This document shows, piece after piece, positions 27,976 through 38,400 of a stretch of 64,000 nt of DNA (position 1 is the stretch's first letter; the number at the start of each line of letters is the position of its first letter). The stretch comes from Rhizobium sp. FY34. Lineage in GTDB: Bacteria > Pseudomonadota > Alphaproteobacteria > Rhizobiales > Rhizobiaceae. The notes beneath the pieces were generated by a model, which saw only the letters and a program-made list of their open reading frames with translations, searched no databases and was not told the origin of the DNA. The stretch is taken from assembly GCF_005222845.1 (NCBI RefSeq), contig NZ_STFZ01000011.1, forward strand, positions 89,996 through 153,995. The letters run 5' to 3'. The position numbers and the translations under genes were made by a program.

Positions 27976-30900
27976 ATGTCCGACTATACCAGCGCTTCAA
28001 ACCAGGATCGGAACGCCTTTCGGGTCGCCGTCATCGGTATGGCAGGCCGCTTTCCAGGAGCCCCGGATATCGAGAGCTTCTGGGATAATCTGGTTCATGG
28101 CAGGGAGTCAGTCAAACAATGGACCGACGAGGAACTCATCGCGCTGGGTGTCCCGGTCGAGCAGCTTGCGGACCCCGATTTCGTGCGGGCTTCGGCACCG
28201 CTGGAGGGAGCCGACACGTTCGACGCCGAATTTTTCGGCTACAGCCCCAGCGAGGCAGAAATTCTCGATCCGCAACAGCGCCTGTTTCTCGAATGCGCCT
28301 GGGCGGCGCTGGAGCGCGCCGGATATCATGGAGACAGCTTCGACGGTTCCATCGGCGTCTATGCCTCGAGCGGCTTCAACACCTATCTTCTGAACCTGCA
28401 CGCCAATGCAGCGGTGCGTCAATCGATCAGCCCCTTTGAACTATTCGTCGCCAACGACAAGGATTTTCTGGCGACGCGCACGGCGTATAAACTCAATCTG
28501 CGCGGCCCGGCCATGACGGTGCAGACGGCCTGCTCCTCATCGCTGGTTTCCGTTCATGTCGCAGCGCAGAGCCTGATTGCGGGCGAATGCGATATTGCGC
28601 TGGCGGGCGGCGTAACGGTTTCTCGTTCGCATGGATATATTGCACGCGAAGGCGGAATACTGTCTCCGGACGGTCATTGCCGGGCGTTCGATGCGGATGC
28701 TGCCGGAACCGTTCCCGGAAGCGGCGTTGGCGTCGTCGTCCTCAAGCGTCTTGACGATGCGCTTGCAGACGGCGACACGATCGATGCCGTCATTATCGGT
28801 TCGGCCATCAACAATGACGGCGCACTAAAGGCCAGCTTTACCGCGCCGCAAGTGGACAGCCAGGCCATGGTCATAAGTGAGGCCCATGCCGCTGCGGGAA
28901 TTTCGGCCGATTCCATCGGGTATATCGAGGCGCATGGCACGGGAACATCGCTGGGAGACCCCATCGAGATCGCAGCGTTGACGCAGGCCTTTCGCAAGAC
29001 GACGCCACGCAGCGGATATTGCGCCATCGGCTCGGTGAAAACCAATATCGGCCACCTTGATACGGCCGCAGGCATTGCAGGTTTCATCAAGACCGTACTT
29101 TGCCTCAAGCACGGTAGGATTCCCGCAAGCCTTCACTTCAAACAGGCAAACGCGAAGATCGATTTCCCGACGAGCCCCTTTAAGGTAAATACGGCATTGC
29201 GGGACTGGGCTGCTGTGGAAAGCCCCCGGAGAGCCGGCATCAGTTCACTGGGCATCGGCGGAACGAATGCGCATGTGGTGCTGGAAGAGGCGCCAACGAA
29301 CGCGGGCGCGCGCGTCAAGACGCAATCGGCATCCCCCCAGCTTCTGGTCTTTTCGGCACGCAATGAAGCAGCGCTCTCGGCACTGCTCTCGGCACAGGCG
29401 AAAGCATTTGAGGCGGACCCGAAACTTGCGATCAAGGACGTTGCCTTCACGCTAAGTCATGGTCGGAAAGCCTTCAGCCACCGTCAGTCGCTGGTTGCCG
29501 ATGATGTGGCGTCGGCCGCTACGGCACTGCACCGCCTTGCCGGGGAAAAACCATCCCGTGCCGGCAGCACGCACTCACCGGTTTTCCTGTTTCCCGGACA
29601 GGGGAGCCAATATGCCGGAATGGGCAAGGATCTCTACGCGCGGCTGGAACATTTCCGCGCACCTTTCGATGCCTGCGCGGATCGTCTTTCCAAGATCATG
29701 CATCGTGATTTCCGCGCTGATCTCTTCGCCGGACATGAAGATATCCAAAATACGGAATTTGCCCAGCCGGCACTGTTTGCCGTGGAATATGCCCTTGCAA
29801 ATGCATGGATGGCGCAGGGTGTGGTACCGCAGGCACTCCATGGCCACAGCATCGGCGAATATGTGGCAGCCTGCCTGGCGGGCGTCTTCGATCTCGAGAC
29901 GGCACTTTCGCTTGTGGTGGCGCGCGGCCGGTTGATGCAACAGGCCGCACCCGGCGCAATGCTTGCGGTCGTTCATCCCGATGCACCGATCGACCGCTGG
30001 CTTGGCGCAGACATTGCCCTGGCGGCCAGCAATGCGCCGGGCCTCAGTGTCGTTTCAGGCAGCATGGACGCCATAGCAAGGCTCGAAGCGGAGCTCAAAC
30101 AGGCCCGCTCCGTGACCCGGCGGCTGAAGACCAAACATGCGTTTCATTCGCCCATGATGGCGCAGGCCGCAGCGCGCTATCTGGACGAGTTGCGAAATGC
30201 GAGGCTTTCCCCGCCATCCATTGCGATGATCTCCAATGTGACGGGCACCTGGTTGAGCGCCGCGCAGGCGACGGATCCGAATTACTGGGCCGCACATCTG
30301 GAACAGACCGTGCGTTTCGACGAGGGGATGCGAACGCTTTTCGGCATAGACAATGCCGTGTTCATCGAGGTAGGACCGGGATCGGCACTCTCAGGCCTCA
30401 TCCGCGAACACACCATCACGGAAGGCAGGATCATAACCTGCCTTGGCCGTGCCAGACCGGAAAACGAGACCGGCCAGGTCCTTGCCGCAGTGGGACAATA
30501 CTGGCAGACCGGTGGGCATCTCGACTGGCAGGCCGCATCGCCCGAAGGCAGCCGCGTGCCGCTCGCCACCTATCCGTTTCAGGGGCAGCGCTACTGGATT
30601 TCCGCCCAGACGGCAGAAAACCAGGCGCCCATCTCCACCCCCGGCGACCGCGCCAGAATCTATCGTCCGACATGGCAGCGCCTGCCGCCGGCGACCCCGG
30701 TGGATTGCAGAAATCGCCGTGTTCTGATCCTTGATGAAGGACACATCGGCAAAGCGCTCGCCGCACGGCTGGAAGGCGCCGGTGCTCAGGTCTATCGCGC
30801 CGTTTCAGGCGAGCGGTTCGATGAGTGCGATTTCCGTTGCTTCAGCCTTGCCGGACATTCCGCAGCGGATTTTGCCCAGTTGCTCGACACATTGGGCGAG

Positions 30901-32406
30901 CGTGGAGCCCTGCCACAAGATATCCTTTATCTATGGCCTCTGAAGCCCGGCCCGCGGGACGAGGTTTCGGCCTTGCTCGATCTCGTGCGGGCGCTGACCG
31001 TACAGGGGCATAAAAGCAATCTGACACTGGTGACCAATGGCGCAGCGGATGTCACCGGTCTGGAAAGCCTCGACGACCTGCAGTCCCGGCTGCCGGGGAT
31101 TCTGAAGGTTGCCAGTCAGGAATATGAAGACCTGACATGCAGGCACATCGATATCATGCTCGCGCAGGACATGACGGATCAGACGATCGCGGATCGCCTC
31201 GTGGCGGAATTCGACGGAACCAGCCCGGTGGTCGCCATAAGAGGGCCGCACCGGTGGGCGCATGGATTTGCGCCCCTCTACCTGCCTGAACCAAAGGCGT
31301 CAGCACGGCTGAAGAAAAACGGTGTCTATGTCGTGATCGGCAATATTGCCGAAGGTGTGGGCACCGTCTGGCTGGATCATCTGGCGAGAATCTCCGGCAC
31401 ACGCCTGTCCGTGCTGCAATCCGTCCAGGAGGCGGTGACTGCCTCTCCTTCGGATGCACCTATCGATACGCGCCGGATCGACTGCAATGATCCGGCAGCC
31501 ATCGGCAATGCACTTGACGAAGTAGTAGCGGTAAACGGTCGGATCGACGGCATTTTTCTGAGCATGCCGCAGGCGAACCGGCAGGCGGCAGCGCCGCTTT
31601 CAATGATGGACGATACGCATCTGAACTACAACGAAACGGTTCGCATCGCACCGTTGCGAGCGCTCATAAAGGCGATGGAGCAAAGGCGGGCAGGCTTCTG
31701 CTGCATCCAGTCATCGCTTGCAACCGTCATCGGCGGCGTCGGGCTCGCCGCCTACACATCGGGATACCAAGCGGTCGAGCTGCTTGTTGCTGACCAGTCG
31801 CGCAGTGCAAGAATGCCCTGGTTCGCCATTGGCTATCCGCTCGTTGATGTCCTGGCCGCCGGCAAGCGCTCCTCGCTCGACACCAACGCCTATGCGGTCG
31901 CCTCGCAGGATGCCTGGGACCTGACGAGAAAGATCATCGAGAACGGCACTATCGGCACAACGATGCTTTCGCGCAGCGACATCACCGTCGCCCCCCGCAC
32001 CGGAAGGAAAGCACAATCACCGAAGGCGCCAGTTTCGGATCGTGCAAGGCCGGCCATGTCCACACCCTTCATTGCCCCACGCAGCCCCATCGAAACCACG
32101 GTCGCAGGCATTTTCGAAGAGCTGATCGGCGTCAGCGGGATCGGCGTCGATGACGGGTTTTATGAGCTGGGCGGCCACTCGCTTCTGGCCATCCGCGTTG
32201 TCGCCAAACTGAGGGAAACATTCCCAGTCAAAATCGAAATGCGTGAACTCCTCTTCGAGAACCCGACGGTCGCCCGCGTGGCGAGCATGATTACAGCCCA
32301 TATGCCGGATGAAGGCGACCTGGACGAGATGGCGGCGCTGTTGATGGAAATCGAAGGCCTTTCCGACAGTGAGGTCCAGAGCGCGCTTGGAGGAGAAACA
32401 CGATGA
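27976..32406 (+). CDS. Type I polyketide synthase, KS-AT-(degenerate KR)-ACP
   Basis: PKS module of 1476 residues. The ketosynthase is complete: Cys186 in TACSSSL, EAHGTGTSLGDPIE, TNIGHLDTAAG. The acyltransferase has GHSIGEY (Ser625) and KHAFHSPMM, indicating malonyl-CoA. The region that should be a ketoreductase is poor: the nucleotide loop reads VIGNIAEGVGTV and the catalytic Asn position in AAYTSGYQAVEL is changed, so the keto group is probably kept. The carrier domain has ELGGHSL (Ser1402). ATG at 27976 is chosen because homology starts soon after; the earlier in-frame start at 27940 nearly abuts the previous stop. The stop overlaps the next NRPS start (ATGA). Confidence 0.92.
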   Translation: MSDYTSASNQDRNAFRVAVIGMAGRFPGAPDIESFWDNLVHGRESVKQWTDEELIALGVPVEQLADPDFVRASAPLEGADTFDAEFFGYSPSEAEILDPQQRLFLECAWAALERAGYHGDSFDGSIGVYASSGFNTYLLNLHANAAVRQSISPFELFVANDKDFLATRTAYKLNLRGPAMTVQTACSSSLVSVHVAAQSLIAGECDIALAGGVTVSRSHGYIAREGGILSPDGHCRAFDADAAGTVPGSGVGVVVLKRLDDALADGDTIDAVIIGSAINNDGALKASFTAPQVDSQAMVISEAHAAAGISADSIGYIEAHGTGTSLGDPIEIAALTQAFRKTTPRSGYCAIGSVKTNIGHLDTAAGIAGFIKTVLCLKHGRIPASLHFKQANAKIDFPTSPFKVNTALRDWAAVESPRRAGISSLGIGGTNAHVVLEEAPTNAGARVKTQSASPQLLVFSARNEAALSALLSAQAKAFEADPKLAIKDVAFTLSHGRKAFSHRQSLVADDVASAATALHRLAGEKPSRAGSTHSPVFLFPGQGSQYAGMGKDLYARLEHFRAPFDACADRLSKIMHRDFRADLFAGHEDIQNTEFAQPALFAVEYALANAWMAQGVVPQALHGHSIGEYVAACLAGVFDLETALSLVVARGRLMQQAAPGAMLAVVHPDAPIDRWLGADIALAASNAPGLSVVSGSMDAIARLEAELKQARSVTRRLKTKHAFHSPMMAQAAARYLDELRNARLSPPSIAMISNVTGTWLSAAQATDPNYWAAHLEQTVRFDEGMRTLFGIDNAVFIEVGPGSALSGLIREHTITEGRIITCLGRARPENETGQVLAAVGQYWQTGGHLDWQAASPEGSRVPLATYPFQGQRYWISAQTAENQAPISTPGDRARIYRPTWQRLPPATPVDCRNRRVLILDEGHIGKALAARLEGAGAQVYRAVSGERFDECDFRCFSLAGHSAADFAQLLDTLGERGALPQDILYLWPLKPGPRDEVSALLDLVRALTVQGHKSNLTLVTNGAADVTGLESLDDLQSRLPGILKVASQEYEDLTCRHIDIMLAQDMTDQTIADRLVAEFDGTSPVVAIRGPHRWAHGFAPLYLPEPKASARLKKNGVYVVIGNIAEGVGTVWLDHLARISGTRLSVLQSVQEAVTASPSDAPIDTRRIDCNDPAAIGNALDEVVAVNGRIDGIFLSMPQANRQAAAPLSMMDDTHLNYNETVRIAPLRALIKAMEQRRAGFCCIQSSLATVIGGVGLAAYTSGYQAVELLVADQSRSARMPWFAIGYPLVDVLAAGKRSSLDTNAYAVASQDAWDLTRKIIENGTIGTTMLSRSDITVAPRTGRKAQSPKAPVSDRARPAMSTPFIAPRSPIETTVAGIFEELIGVSGIGVDDGFYELGGHSLLAIRVVAKLRETFPVKIEMRELLFENPTVARVASMITAHMPDEGDLDEMAALLMEIEGLSDSEVQSALGGETR

Positions 32407-35400
32407 ACGAATTCTATACCAAACTCGCGAACCTTTCGCCCGAGCGCCGTCGCCTCATAGAGCAGCGTCTTGCCGAGCGGGGATATCAGTCGGCTCTCGA
32501 CTCCGTCATTCCGGGACGTGAGGAAGGCGATGGTGAGAGGCCCCTGTCCTTTGCGCAGCAGCGTCTGTGGTTCATGCAGCAGCTTGAACCGGACAACACG
32601 GCTTACAACATGCGCAGCATCCTGCGCTTTCGCGGGGAGCTCGTCAGGCCGGCGCTGGAAGAGGCGCTGGCAAATGTCGTGAAACGGCATGAGCCACTGC
32701 GAACGCGCTTCATTCCCGGTGCAGACGGCTCTCCGGAACAGGAAATTCTACTCTCCGGCGACACGCAGATCGAATTCCTCGACCTCGGGCAGGACACAGA
32801 TGCGCAAGCCACAGCCCGTGAACATATCCTGCAGCGACTGTCCGCACCTTATGACCTGAGCCAGACGCAATTGCGCGCGGTGCTGGTTCGCCTTTCCGCC
32901 AACGATCATCTGCTGGCGGTCGGACTGCATCATATCGCAGGCGACCGGTGGTCCATGACCGTACTCGCCCGCGATCTGGCAGGATTCTACAAGAAGGCGA
33001 CGGGCCAGTCGCACCATCTGCCAGACATTCGCGTTCAATATGCCGACTGGGCTATCTGGCAGGGAAAGATGCTGCGCGGCCCGGTGCTCGAAAACCAGCT
33101 TGCATACTGGACGAAGGCGCTCGGCACGGACCTTCCGGTGCTGGACCTTCCATTCGACCGGCCGCGGCCGGCCATCGCAAGCTTCCTCGGCGCGCAATTT
33201 GCCGTTTCCGTCGATCCGGCACTTTCAGGCAAGCTGAGGGCGCTGGCACGGGCACATAATGTCAGCCTATACGTCCTGCTTCTCTCCGCCTTCAAACTGG
33301 TGCTGCATCTCTATTGCGACAGCGACGACATCGTGGTCGGCAGTGAAGTTGCAAACCGCGACAGGCCGGAAACCCAGGCGATGATCGGCCCACTGGTCAA
33401 TACGCTGGTGCTGCGTACCGATCTTGCGGGCAATCCGGATTTTTCGGGCCTGCTGCAACGCGTCAGCGAAACAGTCCGCACCGGCTTGGCGAACCAGGAC
33501 GTGCCATTCGAGCGGATCGTCGAGGCGCTCAACCCGAAACGCTCCCTTTCCGAGATGACACCGCTGTTTCAGGCGAAATTCGATCTCCAGCACAATCTGG
33601 CACGGTTGCCCGAACTCGACGGTCTTACCATCGAAACCGTGCGCCTGCCCGATGGTGCTGCGAAAAACGAAATTCGCTTCAACCTTGAGGACAATGACCC
33701 GGATATCGGTGGCAAGATCGAATATGCAACAGATCTTTTCGATGAAGAGACGGTCGCCACGATCTGGCAGCGTTTCGAACATGTATTGCGGACGATCGCC
33801 GAAAATCCCGCCCGCAGGTTGTCGGAATTTACTCTTCTTGGCGATGACGAACAGCAGGAGCAGATCCGTCGATCCGCCGGTCAGTCGCTGACACCCAACG
33901 GGCTTGGCCTGCACGCGATGCTGACGGCGCAGGCGGCACGCACACCGGAAAGAGTGGCAGTTGCAAGCGAACATGGCAAACTCACCTACCGCGCGCTCGA
34001 CCAGCGAAGTGACGCAATTGCCGCCGCGCTCGTTGCTGGCGGGTATGGCCGCGGCGCCATCGTCGGCGTCTGCATGCAGCGCACGCCAGATCTCATCGCA
34101 GCCCTGTTCGGCGTCTTGAAAGCAGGCGCTGCCTATGTTCCGCTCGATCCGGACTACCCGTCCGAGAGATTGGCCTTCATTGCTCAGGATGCGGCCATCC
34201 GGGTCGTCCTCACGGACAGCGCCCGGCTGGCATTTGACGCCACCGAGGATCTGGCGCTTATCGAGGTCGGCAAACTTCCCAATACGGTCTTTTCTGCCAC
34301 CCATACCGTCGATTCCGCCGATCCTGCCTATATCATCTATACATCCGGCTCGACGGGGCGACCGAAGGGTGTGGCAATCACGCATGGCAATGCAGCCGCC
34401 CGCATGCAGTGGACAGGTAGCAACTTTACCGGTGACGAGCTTTCAGGCGTATTGGCATCGACCTCGGTTTGCTTCGATCTCTCCATATTCGAGATTTTCG
34501 GCACCCTATCCTGCGGTGGTCAGGTGGTTCTGGCCAATACGCTCTTCGATCTGCCGCGTTTGCAGGATGTTGCCAGCGTCAGCCTGATCAACACCGTTCC
34601 GAGTTTGCTGCGCGAATATCTGCGCCACGACACGCTTCCGAAATCCGTTCTGGCCATCAACCTTGCCGGGGAGCCCCTGCCGCCGGTCCTGCTCGAAGAG
34701 CTGGCGAAAAAGGCACCGCAGGCGCGTATACACAATCTTTATGGGCCTTCGGAGGATACAACCTATTCAACGGGAGCGACGGTTTGCGCCGCCGGTGGGG
34801 AAAAAACGGTTCCCATAGGCACTCCCCTGCCGGGCACGGAAGCTTACGTCCTCGACCGGGCCGGACGTCTCCGGCCTGACGGCCTTGCGGGTGAACTTTA
34901 TCTCGGTGGAGCCGGCGTCACGCGCGGATATCTGCGGCGTCCGGGCCAGACGGCGGAGCGTTTCGCTCCGGATGCTTTCTCCGGCCGGTCATCCGCCTAT
35001 CTCTACCGTACCGGCGACCGGGTCAGGCGGCGCGCGGATGGCACGCTGGAATTCCATGGCCGTCTCGACAATCAGGTCAAGATCAGGGGCCTGCGGATCG
35101 AGACCGGCGAGATCGAGCACCAGTTGGAAGATATTGATGGGGTCAACGAGGCGGTCGTCGCAGTCATCGGCGAGGATGCAAGCCCGGACCGCCAGCTGGC
35201 CGCCTATATTTCGCTTGATGCAGGCCGAAAACTGACAGTGGACGAGATCCGCGCCGCACTTGCAAAGCAGCTTCCCTCCCATCTCGTACCAGCCCTCTGG
35301 ACCATTCTGTCGGCCATGCCGCATCTGCCGAACGGCAAGATCGACCGGAGCGCCCTGCGCGCGCTTGAAATCAAGACGCCGGACGGCAGTGGAACCGCAC

Positions 35401-38400
35401 CGCGAAATCCTGTCGAGCAACGGCTGGCCGCCATATGGCAGGACGTCCTCCAGACAAACATGATCGATGTCGAGCGCAGCTTCTTCGAAATGGGTGGACA
35501 TTCGCTCCTCGCCATCCGGATCATTGCCCGCATAAAGGCCGAGTTCGGGGTTTCATTACCGCTGAAGGCTATCTTCGAGACACCGACAATCGCCGAGCTG
35601 GCAAACCGGCTTAAGAGTGAAACGCAGGAAGGCCCCAGTGCGGATGGCCATGCGGTCATCCATAATGCCGCAGACCGCCATGAGCCGTTTCCGCTTACGG
35701 ATATCCAGCATGCCTACTGGATCGGCCGCAACCAGGGCTTTGAACTCGGCAGCGTCGGGTCCCACGGCTATCGGGAATTCGATATCGACAATCTCGATAC
35801 CCATGCGCTCGAAAGCGCCATAAACAGTCTTGTCGCGCGCCACGACATGCTGCGCGCCATCGTCGATCCCGACGGACGGCAGCGTGTGCTCGGGCATGTT
35901 CCCCACTATGGACTGCCGGTGATGGATCTGCGTGATGCAGCCGATCGCGCCACCTGCCTGATGGACATCAGAAACAGGCTGTCGCACAATGTTTTCAAGG
36001 CGGATCGCTGGCCGCTGTTTCACATCGAAGCCGCCCGGCTCGATGAGAAGACGACGAGGTTGTTCGTCAGTTTCGATGTTCTCATCGGTGACGCTTGGTC
36101 GCTGAAACTGATGGGCACCGAGCTCGCAGCGCTCATGCAGAAACGTGCGCTTCCCGAAATCGGACTGACATTCCGCGATTATGTTCTCTTCGAAAAATCC
36201 GCGCACAACAGTGCATCCTATGAGCGGGCACGGCAGCACTGGTCTGCCCGCATAGCCAGTTTGCCAGCCTCCCCGGATCTGCCGCTGGCATGCAATCCAT
36301 CGCAAATCGAGCATCCGCGCTTCACACGCCGCCGGGGCCGCCTTATCGCGAAAGACTGGTCACGCTTCAAGGAACTGGCCCAGAGTGCCGGACTGACCCC
36401 AACCGCCGCGATCATGACGATCTTTGCAGAGGTTCTGGCACGCTGGAGCAGGCGACAGGATTTCACCCTCAATCTGACCGTCTTCAATCGCGAACCAGTT
36501 CATCAGGACGTGGAAAAGATCGTCGGCGATTTCACGGCGTCACTCCTGCTCGGACTCGATTTTTCGGCCCGCGCCGACTTCACTACGCGTGCTCGTCAGG
36601 TTCAACTTCGCCTGATGGAAGATCTTGAACACAGGCTTTTCAGCGGCGTTTCCGTGCTTCGCGAACTGGCCAAACAGAACGGGCGCTCCGGCGGCGCCCT
36701 TATGCCCGTGGTTTTCACCAGCGTTCTGGGCCAGACATCGAGAGACGACAAGGCACCGCGTCTCGATACACGCCTGGTGGACAGCGTCAGCCAGACACCA
36801 CAGGTCTATCTCGACCATCAGGTTTCAGAAGATCAGGGTGATCTGGTCTATAACTGGGATGCGGTCGAGGAACTGTTCCCGCCCTCCATGCTGGACATGA
36901 TGTTTGCCGCCTATGAGACATTGCTGCAAGCGCTGGCCGGCGACGACGCTGCATGGCAGACCGAGGCGGATATCGTTGATGGCCAGGCGTTCGAAACGCT
37001 CAATGACCGGGCGAAGATCGCGCTTCCTGACGACACGCCGCTCCTGCATGAAGCGTTTTTCCACAGAGCCACGCAAAGCCCTGACAAGATCGCCGTCTGC
37101 GCTGGCGGTATCGAACTGACTTACGGACAGGTGGCCGAACGCGCGCTGGCGCTGGCGGCCAATCTGCAGAAGGCCGGTGCTGGCCCGAACGATCGGGTTG
37201 CCGTTTCTCTGTCGAAGGGTGCAGGCCAGGTGATCGCCTGCCTCGGCATTCTGGCAAGCGGTGCGGCCTATGTACCGGTTGACCCAGATTTGCCCGAGGA
37301 GCGGCGTTTCGAACTTGTGGAAGACACAGCGGCCGATCTCGTCGTCGCCGAAGGGGGTAACTGGCCGCAGCGGGTGACGGTGCTTGCGGTTCCCGAGAAT
37401 GGCGGAGCGAGGCCTTCGCCGGTTGCAACCAAGCCCACGGATCTCGCCTATATCATCTTCACCTCGGGTTCGACCGGCAAACCGAAAGGCGTGATGATCG
37501 ATCATCGAGGCGCGCTGAATACGATCCTCGATATCAATCGCCGCTTTGGCATTTCGGATGAAGACCGGGTTTTCGCGCTCTCGTCTCTGAGCTTCGACCT
37601 TTCGGTCTACGATCTATTCGGTCCGCTTGCGGTTGGCGGTGCCATCGTCATTCCCGTGCGCGAGGAAATATCGGACAATGCCCGCTGGATGAAGCTTCTG
37701 CTGCACCATCGAGTGACGGTCTGGAATTCGGTGCCGGCCCTTGTTCAGTTGCTGCTGGCCGAGCTGCCGACGCTGCGGGAAAAACCGCCCCTGCGCCTGA
37801 TCATGATGAGCGGTGATTGGATCCCCGTCAGCCTGCCTCCCGCCTTGAAAGCCCAGTTGCCGAATGCCGATCTCATCAGCCTTGGCGGGGCCACCGAAGC
37901 TTCCATCTGGTCGATTTTCCACCCTATTGGAGAAACCCTCCGGGACTGGACGAGCATCCCCTATGGCCAGCCATTGGCGAACCAGCGGTGGTATGTCCTC
38001 GATGATCAGGGGCGCCCCTGCCCGCCATGGGTTACGGGTCGGCTGTTTATTGGCGGCATCGGTGTTGCGCGCGGTTACTGGGGACGACCGCAGCTGACTG
38101 CCGAACGTTTCATCCCCGACAGTTTCGCGGACGAAGTAGAAGCCGAAAAAGGAGCACTTCTGCTTTACGACACCGGCGATCTTGGGCGGCTACGGCCCGA
38201 GGGATTACTGGAGTTTCTGGGGCGCGAAGATTTCCAGGTCAAGGTCAACGGCTTCAGGATAGAGCTCGGAGAAATCGAGACTGCGCTGCTGCAAAATGAA
38301 AATGTCGCCGAAGCCGTTGTGACGACGACGGGCCAGCCACCTGCCCTTGTCGCCTATATCGTTCCGGATACCAAAGGCAGCCTGATCGGCAAACTGGAAG

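Noticed and set aside
33267..34385. Minus-strand open frame of 372 codons
   Set aside because: It is antisense to the condensation and adenylation domains of the bimodular NRPS and shows no protein family features.
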